From: Albifimbria verrucaria | Taxonomy: Eukaryota > Ascomycota > Sordariomycetes > Hypocreales > Stachybotryaceae | Assembly: GCA_020081605.1 (NCBI GenBank) | Contig: JAHREC010000062.1 | Coordinates: 62,001 to 126,000, forward strand | Reading direction: 5' to 3' | Length of the DNA stretch: 64,000 nucleotides | Shown: one piece after another, positions 1 through 10,807 of the stretch | Numbering within the stretch: the stretch's first letter is position 1 | How the letters are laid out: each line of letters starts with the position of its first letter | Notes under the pieces: generated by a model | Databases searched by the model: none | What the model saw: the letters and a program-made list of their open reading frames with translations, nothing else | What the model was told of the DNA's origin: nothing | Position numbers and translations under genes: made by a program

Positions 1-116
1 ATCCCTCATATTAGCGCTTATATTCGTTGACAGGGAGTAAGCCCCTTTAAAATACTCAGGCAGGCATGCACAGAAATAAAATAACTACTTTTCTTTTCTC
101 TACGGCTATTATAGTC

Positions 117-2023
117 ATGTCAGGCACAGATTGCGTCGTTGATACGGAATCAAGACAACACCTTATTATGATTCAAAAGGAAAGAACCAGACGACCTCAT
201 ACGCGCAGCAGGATAGGATGCACACAATGCAGACAGCGCCATGTAAAATGTGGCGAACAACGTCCGGCCTGGTTAGTCTAGCTCACGGCAGTCTCATCAA
301 CTTATTGAACATGGCTACACAGACTTGCTGATTCTCCGGTGCTCAGTTCCACGTGTATTACAAGGGGTGCAGATTGCATATATATCGTAACAGCTCCGCT
401 GAGAGACAGGAGGGCAGTATCAAAGCCAGTTCCACCTGGTCAACAGAAACCGTGGCATATTAATTCGAAGAATGATACGCTTCAATTTCGAACCTCGCAG
501 CCGCTATGTAAGGCTCTACGTGTGGTAATTGATCCATTCGATGCTTTGGCTCTTCCCATGCCCTTGAGGTCCTTGGAGCTTCTTCACTACTGTAAGTTGT
601 CTATAAAATCCCGCCATTGATCTATCATTATCTGATAACCGGTAGTTGCCATGGCCAATAACACTGTACTTCCCTGTTCACAGAAAGTGTGCGTTGATTC
701 AAAATGCTCTTCCTTTGGGTTGTTCTCATCTTGTGTGCAGGATCTCAGCTGCTGGCTATGATGACACTTCATTACGAAATATACTGCTTATTGCCAGCAT
801 GCACTACACATGGACCATCGGAAAATTAGATTCATATGAATCTACTTATCTATATCATAAAGTTGCTAGTCTTAAGGCTATTAATCTTTGGATAAGGGAT
901 ATTAATATACAGCGAAATATCATGAAAATCCTACAAACCGTTACCACCCACTGTTTGATCGAGGTAAGTATATTAATAGACCTATGTAGTGGTTCTGTAA
1001 CTGACTTTTCAGTTGGGACTTGGTGACGTCGCGGCAGGCTTCACTCACTTCAAAGGGCTTATGGACTTCGTAGACTCTATAGCGATTAAGCTTTCGAAAC
1101 CGGAAAATGCTGATGCAGAGCTAGCTAATCGTTTTGTATTAATGTAAGATACCTATGGAATAGTCTGAAACTTCTACTTACTGTTAAATTTAGTGTCATT
1201 GTTTTTGTTATGGGAATTGCAGTACGATTCACTGAAGAATATGGACGGGGCTCCGGGAACACTGGTGGTCACACGGCATTCTCACGGCTCCACCAATCGC
1301 ACTGCGACAATCCTCTTGACTTTAACAAAAACTTACAGTCGATTCTACTTCTGCCATACTTCTTCAAACCTCCCTCTCTTCTGGGCATCTTCAGCTTATC
1401 GATGCATCAGGGTACTGCAAAATTTATCCAAAATCACCGAGTTTGCGGATAAAATGATAGCAGATCCAGCGGGTGCAGACATAGCCGACCTCTGGTCAAA
1501 CGGAAATGTTCTTTACCTTTCGCTCTGTAACTTACAGATGTATTCTTCATCCGACTCCAGATTAACAGAATACCCTAGCCCGAAAATAGTTTGCGAGTGG
1601 TCGCCTTTAGTCGCAACCCTCTTACTATACCTATGTAGCTGTCTCGCCGTTTTTGATATCCAAACCCTTTACGGTTGCAAGATACAACGTTACTTAGTAT
1701 ACTTGGTGAGATCGGATATTTCAGAAACTAAGACTAGCTTATATCACTGGGATCAAAAGCATCAGAGACTCTGGCTTTGGAAGGTCTTCAATGCGGCTAT
1801 CAGCCTTGACATACCATCAGCCACCGAAAGAAATGACTTATCAAGCCTGAAAGAAGAGTTTAGGGATTGCCTAGCCTACTGGAGCGAGGTGACGGGAACC
1901 AAGAAGTGGGCCGATGTGACTGCTGCTTTGAAGTCTCTGACTTGGCCCGAGAACGAACATGTGGAGACACGGGCTAAGGCGATCTGGAGTGAGGCTTTGT
2001 CTCGGGAAAGAGGCATGCTATAA
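117..2023 (+). CDS. Zn(II)2Cys6 transcription factor, frame-damaged
   Basis: Likely nuclear DNA-binding regulator of the fungal C6 class. The first exon reads CTQCRQRHVKC; removing an intron at about 272-346 (GTTAGT..CTCAG) continues as CSTCITRGADC. This gives the complete C-x2-C-x6-C-x6-C-x2-C-x6-C cluster after a basic TRRPHTRSR stretch. Downstream pieces resemble the fungal transcription-factor regulatory domain: a block at 742-963, a clean intron at 964-1012, then GLGDVAAGFTHFKGLMDF. The C-terminal 200 residues (about 1395-2023) are open. The junction after 591 (strong donor GTAAGT at 592) does not restore one frame with an obvious acceptor, and the family-like reading near 1350-1400 switches frame with no room for an intron. 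The cluster is secure; the full exon model is not. The gene may be decayed or mis-sequenced. Start taken at the ATG at 117; an in-frame ATG lies at 66. Confidence 0.7.
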
Positions 2024-2880
2024 ACTGGTATATAGCTGTTTTGAATTAGATAATGATAGCCGCAATACGGGCACGGATCACTATATCTGAAGCAGTCTGC
2101 TGGGAAAGTAAACTACAGTGTTGAAAGGAGGCTCTTTTACTTGACTGAGAGCATTGGAGAACACGCAACCTTAGCAAAGCTGGACGCATGGAAAAAGTGT
2201 TGGAGTATTCTAGGAAGAGCCGACCATTCAACAACTCGAGTCCGCCAATAAAGACAGAAACCGTCCAATTCATACTAGTCAAGTTCAACAAAAGAGGACT
2301 CTTAGAAGCTTGTTAAATACAATCTAGACCACAGCTTAAATATAGTGAGCCAAGCAAATCAGTCTATCGTTGATCGATTGAGCCTATTTCTCGACCTTGA
2401 CTATTAACGGAAGAATCCGAATTCTTCTGCTAAACTGCCTATAACCCGGCTATTTTGTATCCATTTCTCAACTCTTAGTTCTTAAAGCACACTCAGCTAT
2501 GTAGACGCCGACTTTATCAAAAATCGCATGCCGGACTAGCCATATGTCTATGAGCCGTTGGGGTTTGGTGGTATCAGTGTGTTTGACCTACAGCCGTGGG
2601 AAGTAGATGATAATGTCCGGCTCCGAATCGAGCATATCTCAATACTAAACCTAAAGCTGCCGCTGTAGCGACTGGACACAAGGCATATTCAGTAGATCTC
2701 CGAACTGGCTGTAAAGTCCACGAGAATCCAGAGGAGAGATACCTGTTCCAAAAGACACGGTCCAGGTGTCTACTTCCAGGCTTGCGACAACATATATCTC
2801 ACTACGTATAAGCCTCCTAAATCCTCTATACGGCCTTGAGCTCGAAAAATGCATGTACTAACTCGAGCCAGATTAAGAGA
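2024..2880. other. Intergenic, no gene recognised
   Basis: Short open frames only, none with recognisable motifs. AT-rich with many stops in all frames. Confidence 0.5.
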
Positions 2881-2884
2881 CATG

Positions 2885-4062
2885 GGAGATGAAGCCTTGC
2901 TATGAGATGATGCTGTATGTTTTGGGGGTCTTTAGAAAAATCAGGATACTACCGTCGTAGAATCCAGCGGTGGCACGCCACTTGCGGCAATGCACATTAG
3001 TAGAACCTTGCAGTGGTCTTGAGGCACTTGCAGTATATCGACGATGAACGTCGATTATGGATTGACGCCATCTGTATCAACCAATTTGACGATGATGTGA
3101 AGGCCATTCATGTCGGTTTCATGGCGGAGATCTACAAGCTTGCGTCTCGCGTCATCGTTTGGCTAGGCCGTGAGAGAAAAGATGGCTCTCCGGAAATCCT
3201 GGCGCTTAACTATCTTGGGGACAATTTAAGGTAACAGTTAACGGCTTTTACCTTCTGTTACCCGATACAGAGCAGACAGCGTGGCACAGATCCGAGGTCG
3301 CCCAGCCCTAAGATGAGTGGACATGGAAGGCCATCTTGATTTTGGGTTTCCGTGCGCTGTTTTTTTGGTATGTTACCAGGCGGAGATTGCTCATGGTTGC
3401 TCAGAAATATGTTCCGATTCCTATTGAAGAAGAACAAGTCCCCAGACAAGTTGGTGAGTGAGAAAACTTGATAAAACCAATTCGTGGAACAGCACGTCTG
3501 CCTCACAGCCGTTGCGGAATGTGATCTCACCCTTGTCGCACGTGGGCCAGATATACTTAGGTGCTCTCACAATGGGCTCGAAGCACTCGGACTGGATCAA
3601 GCGAAGCGACCCGCGCTTTATTTCACACTGAAGAGCTTCTCGGTTGTTTTTGCCTGTCCTCCACACAAACTGGCGACTTTAAAGTACCTAGGTTTCCATG
3701 GGTCCGATACACCTGATGCTTTGGGCTTCTCTGCCACAGACAAAGCGCCAGGTATCAGATGGGTCAGTTGTCGGCTATCTTGGAAGTGCTGGTTGGGTTT
3801 GACTTGCTCTACAAGTGTCTTGACGCACGGGGTGCTATATCGGCGACTCGCGATAGCTCTGCAATGGCTGCTTGGCGCCGACTTTGCACGAAAACCCGAA
3901 TACGTAAAGTGTTTGTGCGGGCTGAGCATTTTTGACATGAAGACTGTAACGTATACCTTTGTGAGAGAAAATGTCTCTAGACAATATCTTAGAACATGGC
4001 AAGACGAAATACGATACCAGCTTCGTCTCATCCAAAGTTGGAGTGTAAAAGGGATGGGGTAA
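2885..4062 (+). pseudogene. HET-domain (heterokaryon incompatibility) gene remnant
   Basis: The 3020-3234 segment encodes a clear HET-domain core: LRHLQYIDDERRLWIDAICI, followed by NQ, an EIYKLASRVIVWLGR block and an acidic linker. HET proteins trigger cell death after fusion of incompatible hyphae. Upstream, 2895-2930 reads like a mutated copy of the usual 'ALSYVWG' start, with a stop before the core. Downstream, WHRSEVAQ-like and VARGPDILRC-like fragments at 3280-3600 and an open stretch at 3484-4062 are plausible later HET segments, but in changing frames. No intron set gives a single frame. I read this as a decayed HET gene; the core alone is certain. Confidence 0.6.
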
Positions 4063-4098
4063 GTGCCGTCCCCATTCCTCGCAAGCAAATGTTGGGTT

Positions 4099-4828
4099 TT
4101 AGGTTTGATGAGTTGAGGATTGTCTTTGAGTGAGATCAGGTAGGATGATAGGACCTGGTTCATATCGACCACATATTGAAGTCGAAAAATTTATCGTAAA
4201 AGCTTTAATATTTTCGTTTTTATTACAATTAATTTTTATCACTGCAACCTGCACGTGATCATAAAATGGCTTCAAAGGTCTTGACAGCAGAACTTCGTTT
4301 CGGCTCAAGCTTGGGTTCCAATCAATCAAGTCGCTCAGATAGTACTGCACGGCAGTTGGTGAGGACAAAACAATACCTAGCCCTGCTTACGATCATGTAT
4401 AAACTCGAGCAAGATATCTTCTCGCTCATTATGCAAAAGAATCTGTATTTTAGTGAGTCTTTCCTTGTCCCAGTCGAGGAGCTTTTTGTCGTAGGCCAGC
4501 CTTGCCAAAGCTGCGATAGCTTCGGTGTGTTTATCAAAAGTTTCCTGGAACTTTGAAGAGCAATCCGCTTCAAAAGCCAGCCGGGAAAGGTCAACAGATT
4601 GGGGATGAGACGATACTGAGGATATTGCCAATGATAGGAGAAGGTTTGGACATCTAACAGCATCACTATCTCATCTGGGAAGAACACGCCGGGAGGTCCA
4701 TGAACCGTAGAATCGAGGGGTTTCAGTACTGTACGCAAGCGGCACAAGGCTAGCCAGATTTGCCTCGAGCTGAAACGCATCGTACCAGCAAGCACCCAAG
4801 CGAGAGGCGTTGATTGGTTGCTGGACAA
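4099..4828 (-). pseudogene. Unknown protein fragment (minus strand)
   Basis: Two overlapping minus-strand frames look protein-like. The stretch 4631-4377 is charged and helical (KFQETFDKHTEAIAALARLA and a KLLDWDKERLTKIQILL segment). A neighbouring frame upstream contains PPGVFFPDEIVMLLDVQ. The two may belong to one gene with a frame change near 4640. No family recognised and no secretion or membrane signal seen. It could be the 3' part of an incompatibility-related gene given the adjacent HET remnant, but that is a guess from position only. Confidence 0.3.
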
Positions 4829-5040
4829 TGAGGTGCAGCAGCAAAACCAATACCTCTTCGATTCGACTTAGTAACAGGGTAGGTATTAAGCAGTTGCTAA
4901 GACTTATAACATTATGGAATAGGGAAAAGTAAATTCTCTTAGAGCATGGAAGAACTTTCAGTACTGTGGTACTTCTTATAATGTGAATACCTGTAGATAA
5001 TTTCCACTATATCAGCGGCGCCTACGCCATCTCCTATTGA

Positions 5041-5520
5041 TCAAATTTTCGATGCACAGAGGACGCATGACCGATGTTGTTCTGAATCTAGATTTTTCCA
5101 ATACACACTGGGCGGCGGGTCCACCGGATACGCTACCGTCTTGGAGCCAATTATGAGCCCTAAGAGAATCACAGCACTCAAGGTCACCGACGAGGGTGAT
5201 GACTGGGAGTTGGTCCTTAAGACTAACAACCTAAGAAATATGTTTGAGAATACTAAGTCTTGGCCGGTGAGGAGACTGGATACATCAGAGAAGATAGAAA
5301 TTGGCGAGGGGAACCCATCGAATAGACTACTCCTCAATGCTATAAAGGTTAGGTGAAACCCTTCTTCCCCATAAGATAGTGAGTGCTGATCCATCTACGA
5401 TAGACGGCGCAATAGTGGAAGCTCAGTTCAAAAAGATGGAGAACTTTACTTTGAATCATGCCTATATTAAGGGCGGTAAAGCCAAGTGCGAAGTAAAACT
5501 CCTGAGCCGTCTCCAACCCG
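5041..5520 (+). pseudogene. Unknown conserved-looking fragment
   Basis: The plus strand carries two acidic-basic, codon-like stretches that follow each other with a one-base frame change near 5355. The first, at 5141-5355, contains ALKVTDEGDDWELVLKTNNL and SWPVRRLDTSEKIEIGEG. The second, at 5356-5520, contains LPHKIVSADPSTIDGAIVEA and a KCEVKLLSRLQ end. The composition looks like a real soluble protein rather than random translation. No family recognised, no clear start, and too short to be complete. Confidence 0.3.
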
Positions 5521-5621
5521 GAATACACCAGTCCTGATCCTTCTCAGAATAAGGCGTGCTGCTACGATGGCTGTAAGAAGTCGGACCGCACGGGATCTAT
5601 TTCGAGTTCTCTTTCAACCCG

Positions 5622-6467
5622 TCAATATATCCTCACCTTCAGACTCCTCAACAAAATTTGGAAAGTGTTCCTCAGTGTTGCCTTTACAGCTTGTAGACAT
5701 TCCTGCTTGCGAAAGCTGTGCAGGTCAGGCCAGCCATGCTGGCGGTAGATGCCCTGCACGGTAGAGAGCATGAGGCTTTCGTTTGAATCATGCTGACTGT
5801 AAACGTCGTATACGGTTCTCGGACTAATGGGCACAAAGTTGAGCTGTAGGAATTGTCCTTTCAGGATCTTGAACAAATCTGCCACAGCCCAAGCTGGATG
5901 CTCAGCGCGCCACTCAGTCTCCTGTTCGGGCGCCCAGCCGTATGGATCGTCAATGTCATTTATCGGTGGCACCCAGTTCGGATCGTTGTTCTGGCCACGC
6001 CTAATCTCATCAGGGCATTCGTACCAGTGCACGATTCCTCGCTGCGTATCCAGAAGAAAGGTTGAATTGTGTCTGCTCCCATAAGTGAGTCCAATGACAT
6101 GGGTTGGTGTGCGTTCGACGAGTTCTGGAGCCTCGGAGCATTGTCTGAGGCTATAGCCCTCGTCTTCAGAAGTGTCTTGGGCAAGCAGGCGCCAATCGGC
6201 AAAACAGCATCCCGGCGCAACTTCTACACTTACATCATCTTCGTTGCGGACATAAGGAAGTCTGCTGAGCAATTCGAGCACGTTATTTGTTTTCCCCATG
6301 GAACGCAGCTTGCCAATGTGTGGCCATCCTTCTGTAGGAGGTGTGATAATGTCCGATTCTTTGAGGTACATGTTGGTGAGAAAAGAATAATAGTCTCGAA
6401 TCGACGAAATAGTCTCCTCGAGGGAATAGCTGTGGTCGCCTGATTCAGACATGCTAGGCCTCTGCAC
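5622..6467 (-). CDS. Conserved hypothetical protein, 281 aa, intact
   Basis: One uninterrupted 281-residue frame with protein-like composition, many Trp, Tyr and acidic residues and few low-complexity runs. The N-terminus has SLEETISSIRDYYSFLTNMY; the middle has HVIGLTYGSRHNSTFLLDT followed by GIVHWYECPDEIRR; then a Pro/Asp/Trp-rich stretch (PNWVPPINDIDDPYGW) and a helical AWAVADLFKILKGQFLQLNF segment. The middle and length suggest a cytosolic single-domain protein, loosely reminiscent of SMI1/KNR4 (SUKH)-type fungal proteins, but I cannot name the family with confidence. The first ATG (6467) is used; a second in-frame ATG five codons on is equally possible. No signal peptide or membrane segment. 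It is one of the few undamaged genes in the left part of the window. Confidence 0.65.
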   Translation of the reverse strand: MQRPSMSESGDHSYSLEETISSIRDYYSFLTNMYLKESDIITPPTEGWPHIGKLRSMGKTNNVLELLSRLPYVRNEDDVSVEVAPGCCFADWRLLAQDTSEDEGYSLRQCSEAPELVERTPTHVIGLTYGSRHNSTFLLDTQRGIVHWYECPDEIRRGQNNDPNWVPPINDIDDPYGWAPEQETEWRAEHPAWAVADLFKILKGQFLQLNFVPISPRTVYDVYSQHDSNESLMLSTVQGIYRQHGWPDLHSFRKQECLQAVKATLRNTFQILLRSLKVRIY

Positions 6468-6469
6468 TA

Positions 6470-7560
6470 TGCAAGTTGACGTGAGTTTTCAAAAAGATAA
6501 TAATAAACGTTGGCAGGCTATGGGAAGCGCGTGCTGGTCGTTAATTATGAAAGACAAAGACGAGAGGGACTCGGGGGTGGGCTGTCTATCAGTACGAATG
6601 TTCGTGCGGCTCTTGCTTCCCCGCTTCTCAATCCTCAAGTTTGCACGGACACGAAATCGGGAGGCTGTGACTATTCTGTTGGTGGAAAAATGGTATGAAG
6701 TAACCAGCATTCTTTGTGTAACTGCGAGAAGTATACCTCATATCCGAGGTACAACGGGTTCGGGAACAGCCAAATGGTGGGGAGGGTAAGCAGAGCCCGA
6801 TGATGTAGCGGCATGAAAGTGAAGATTACAATAGACTCAACTCGTGTAGGGCTGAGAATTCGGTTGCTAATGATTAAGAACTCTTGTTCCGCACGCGTGC
6901 TCTTGCTGTAGCTTGTCAGCATGTCCTGGCCTAAAGTGAGGGAAAGAGAAAATGAAGACACTGGGGTCTTTTAGCCCTCAGAAGACCGAGTCCCGAAATC
7001 ATTTGTTTCCATATTTAACCCTTTGTTTCTAGGTTCAGACATCTGACAATCTTCTGACTTCCTAGCAGGCTTCGCGTCAACGGTGTCATCTTAAAATTAA
7101 CAACATCAGAACGATCGGTAAGCTTCCGCTGCTGATTCTAGCTTCAGCATTTGGATCGCACGCTTGGAAATAGACGGTTTACAGCGAGTGAAGTTACCTG
7201 TAATCTTATAAAGAAATCTGCTTGAATTGGAATTTCACATTCATCGGCGTATTCTACCTCCGTTGTTATTCTTCGAGTCACCCTGCCTAGCCGCCATCCT
7301 ATAAGTTCTATCCAACCGGTCTAACGTATCAAACGGCCCCCGTGGTTCCATTTATGAACCAGGACAAAACCCAAAGAGCGAGATTGAAACTATATCTAAG
7401 AGAGCTTTCCCCACTAACACAGACTGCTTCACATAGCTTAGGAAAAGACTATAGCGAGTTAATCAGCCTCTAAAATAGTAGCTAAGCAGTGGTAATCTAA
7501 ATAATGAAGGTATTGAAGAGCATTAACTAGCATACGCACTCAACCACTATTTTGGCCCAT
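6470..7560. other. Intergenic, no gene recognised
   Basis: Only short overlapping frames on both strands, with no motif that holds across them. Confidence 0.5.
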
Positions 7561-7566
7561 TGCCTT

Positions 7567-8729
7567 TCAAACAGTTAACCCAGTTTTTATCTGCGGCAAT
7601 CTTTTAGCCTCTTGAGTCATCTTCGCCCTGCTAACTTTGGCCTTTCCTGCTTTAGCAAATTTGAAACTATATCTCATTCCTTGAATCCCCACGCGAACTG
7701 CCACAGCGGCTACTCGCGATACAACACCGACAATGGCAGGCAGGATGAAGATCCAAAAGAATCGCTTGTGGTGGTTATGTAGCTCTCTGACCTCTCCGCT
7801 ATCCAGAGTGCGAATTCCATACTCAAGGTCACTGGGTAGCGGCCCTTCTCGAAGGTCCCAACCACGACCGGGTCCCGTGTAAGGTTTTGTCGCGTCGCGC
7901 TTGTCCATGCCCTTGCTATACTTAACCCATTGCTCAACGTACTCGTCCGACTCCCAGTGCGCGTCTTCTTTCTCCTTGGTTATGATTGGTATCTCAATGT
8001 ATTCTGGAACTAGCTCGGTCAAAGCCATGGTCTCATTAAGATAGCCCTCGTCGAAATAGTCGTCTGCATAGGTATCTGCAGCCTCAACTCCCATCGCGAG
8101 AGCAACCACTTGAAGGCAACGACCAGCTCGGCGAGCGCGCGTGCGTGACCTTTCATCGTGGTAACGCTTGTAAGTTGTAGTCTTGAGCTGTGCCTTTCTC
8201 TTGAAAGCATCTTGTTTCTTCTTGTAGGCGTAAGTTGTTTGCATCCGCTCCTTTTTGTCCTTGAGAGCAGCCTTTTTCTGGGACTCGGTAGGTCTAAGAA
8301 ATTCGATTAATGCCCGCCGGAGTTCAATCCTGTTTTTTCTCGTTTTTCAAACGCCTTCTTCTTGTCGTTTTGGTTTGGTTTGCTCTTGTCCCGTGGGATG
8401 CATTTTTCTGACTTAGTATCCCCTTTCATTCCTGGTGGACATTGAGAACACATATTACAGTCGCGATGGTCTCGAATTTGTAAAGGTGGACATTTCTCAA
8501 TGCAGCGTGGGCAAGAGCGAGGCGGTGCCCGCGTAAAGAGAGTTTGTTCAAATCCAATCAGGTCGCCTTTTTCATTGTCAGGCGGCCCTGAAGGCGCACC
8601 ATTTGTTCCGTGGCTGCCCTTATTTTGGGGATCTCGGAGGCGCCGAAAGGATCCGAAAGGCACATTCTGCGCGGCCACAAGATGATTGAGGACAAGGAAT
8701 ATAGCTTTAAAAGATCTGGGAATATGCAT
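7567..8729 (-). CDS. Predicted secreted Cys-rich protein with C-terminal hydrophobic segment, frame break
   Basis: The start at about 8729 gives a signal peptide (MHIPRSFKAIFLVLNHLVAA). This is followed by a Pro/Gly linker and a Cys-rich module of CPRC, CPP, CNMC and CPPG motifs at about residues 80-115, then a long Lys/Glu-rich coiled region, an acidic middle (EADTYADDYFDEGYL-like) and a hydrophobic FFWIFILPAIVGVV segment near the C-terminus. The frame that ends at 8307 is continued, one base shifted, by a Lys-rich frame running to 7567. The switch sits in a T6 run on the plus strand (8333-8338). Joined, the protein would be about 385 residues. I read it as one gene with a homopolymer error or recent mutation. 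No family can be named; the module order (signal, Cys cluster, charged coil, membrane segment) is its most telling feature. Confidence 0.55.
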
Positions 8730-8759
8730 TTTCTTGAAGAGATTGTAAACAAGCAAGTA

Positions 8760-9685
8760 GTATGACTGGAGCTAGTGAAATTGATGGTAATTCTCAGACT
8801 ATACTTGAGTATATGAACGACAGGTTGAAGACCGCCTTATGTAGGGGTTGCCATAAGACACAGACAGAACAAAGGAGGAGGTACCTATTTTTATCATTCC
8901 ATAGATATCCTTGCAACCCTTAAAACTACTGAGTCAGGCCTGGGAGTATGCTTTTGCACAGCGACACAGCAACTTAAACTATTTTAAAATACCCACCAAC
9001 AGTCCGATTCCTTTGCGCTTGCAGGTGGACTGGCCCCCTCCTGCGGGTGTAAACACAACCAACATGCAGCATATTCATGTGAGCGCCGCAAACGGCGTCT
9101 CTCATTTCACACACCAAACGAACGGGTGGTGAGTATTTTTGGACTGCAAGCCATGCATACAACAGAGACCTTGACGGCCCCTCGCCGACTTTTCACGGAG
9201 GGTCGTGGAGCTTTCTAGTTGAGTCGAAAAGCCTTCAATGATATACTCAATGACATTAATTTAGCAGAAATTAATCTACTGAAAATGGCAGTGTTTCCGG
9301 TATCTACTGGGTATTGAAGACTAAGAGGCGCGAGGGCTTAGCAAGTGGTTACGTCGTGGCGAATTTTTTAAGGCTGTGGGTATGGAAACTTGTGCGATAA
9401 GTAATTACAAACATTTTATCATTACAGCTACAGTAATTCTGTCAAAATATTCACGGGATAATAAAAGAAGCGGTTATCAGACGTTAATGTAGTTGATGGC
9501 TAATTGTTATCTTGGACGCTGAACTGATGAGCTTTAGCCATATTCTTTCATGATACTACAGCTACCCTCACATTGATTGCAAATCCCAAGTCCATCTTAC
9601 TCTTGTAACAGTTGCAAAATTGAAACAAAATCGCGTCTAGCTAGTTAGCAGAATTCCTGAGTCTTAGTGCTGTGCTATCCTTACC
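8760..9685. other. Intergenic between two minus-strand secreted-protein genes
   Basis: No gene recognised. Contains the presumed promoter of the Cys-rich secreted protein gene and the 3' flank of the next gene. Confidence 0.45.
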
Positions 9686-9687
9686 GT

Positions 9688-10022
9688 TCAATAAAAGTTT
9701 TCAGGATTCACGTCCCAGACGGCAAAACTTCCCCACCATTTTTCAGGTGTCGCACAACCAGAATCGCCATCGTATATAATGGTCTCCGGGTTGCAGTCGT
9801 CTGATTCAAAGAAGACAACGGTACTCCAAGAGTCTTCGTCACCAGCCCTGATAACGGCTGATTTCGCTTCGCCTACAAAGTCTTGGTGGCAGTCGTCGGA
9901 TGCAACCAGCTCTAAAGGACCAAGGGTGTACTTCTGCATCCCTCTCCTTGATAAAAGTTGACTTGCATTGACACGGCAGGTACTGCAAAGCCGGCAACCA
10001 GGCATATCCAAGACACATGCAT
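9688..10022 (-). CDS. Small secreted protein, about 110 aa, one frame change
   Basis: The start at 10022 gives a short hydrophobic leader (MHVSWICLVAGFAVPAVS) running into MQVNFYQGEGC. A one-base-shifted frame then supplies KYTLGPLELVASDDCHQDF and a C-terminal half with three further Cys residues (SDDCNPET, GDSGCATPE) ending in a Trp/Phe-rich tail. Length, leader and spaced cysteines fit the broad class of small secreted fungal proteins, which includes many effectors. The break lies close to 9925-9940. No homologue can be named from sequence alone. It could be a pseudogene if the frame change is real. Confidence 0.5.
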
Positions 10023-10259
10023 TATGCAAATAAAGATGAACAGAAATACACGAAGGACGAAAATGTTAAGAATATGGGACGGTGGCCAACAACGGTAATA
10101 ATTACAGACGTGAGAACTTCTGCGCTTAGGAAAACACAGATCACAAGTTGAGAGTCCATACTTCTCTCTTATGTACAGCTGGTATTCAGCCACATTCATG
10201 GCCCCCAATGACAGAGCTTTCCTAGTATAAGACTGTGTCGGAATGGCCCCGTACTTTTA

Positions 10260-10800
10260 CAGCATATTTATCCTCGCCCCCATGATAGACGTCATATTCT
10301 TGTCAATCAGACACCATTCTACCAACACTATATCACTAACGCCAACTTGCCTCGCCATGTTACCAACAATATCCAAGCAGGAAACGCCCTGTCGGCTCCA
10401 TCGGACCAATAAAAAGAACTGAAACCAACATCTTCCAAGAATAGAGTCACATTCAAGGTTTTCATGGAGGAACAATGGGTTACATTCAATAGAATCTGAT
10501 AATAGTAGCATCAATGATACCTCACTTGACAGGGTTCACAATGAATATAGCCCCGGTTGTTGGCGGGCGTTGTGAGATTAAGATGAAAGAAAATAGAGCC
10601 ATTGCCCCCAGGTACTCTTGGTTGTCATGTGCTTCAAGGAACAGAAAAGCAACGACAACCAACAGTGACAACTTCGAAGTGTGACTGAGACTGCATGAAT
10701 ATGAACACATAAAAGGAACAGAAGTTCGATCAAGTATAGCCACCAAGCTTCCAAAGCAAGCTCATTCCCTATATCTTTGACTTCTAGTTGCAAATAAGCT
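10260..10800. other. Intergenic
   Basis: No supported gene. Contains the presumed upstream region of the plus-strand gene starting at 10808. Confidence 0.45.
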
Positions 10801-10807
10801 GCCGAGG

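Noticed and set aside
3618..4172. 184-residue minus-strand open frame
   Set aside because: Opposite strand of the HET remnant; no motif and basic/Ser-rich shadow composition.
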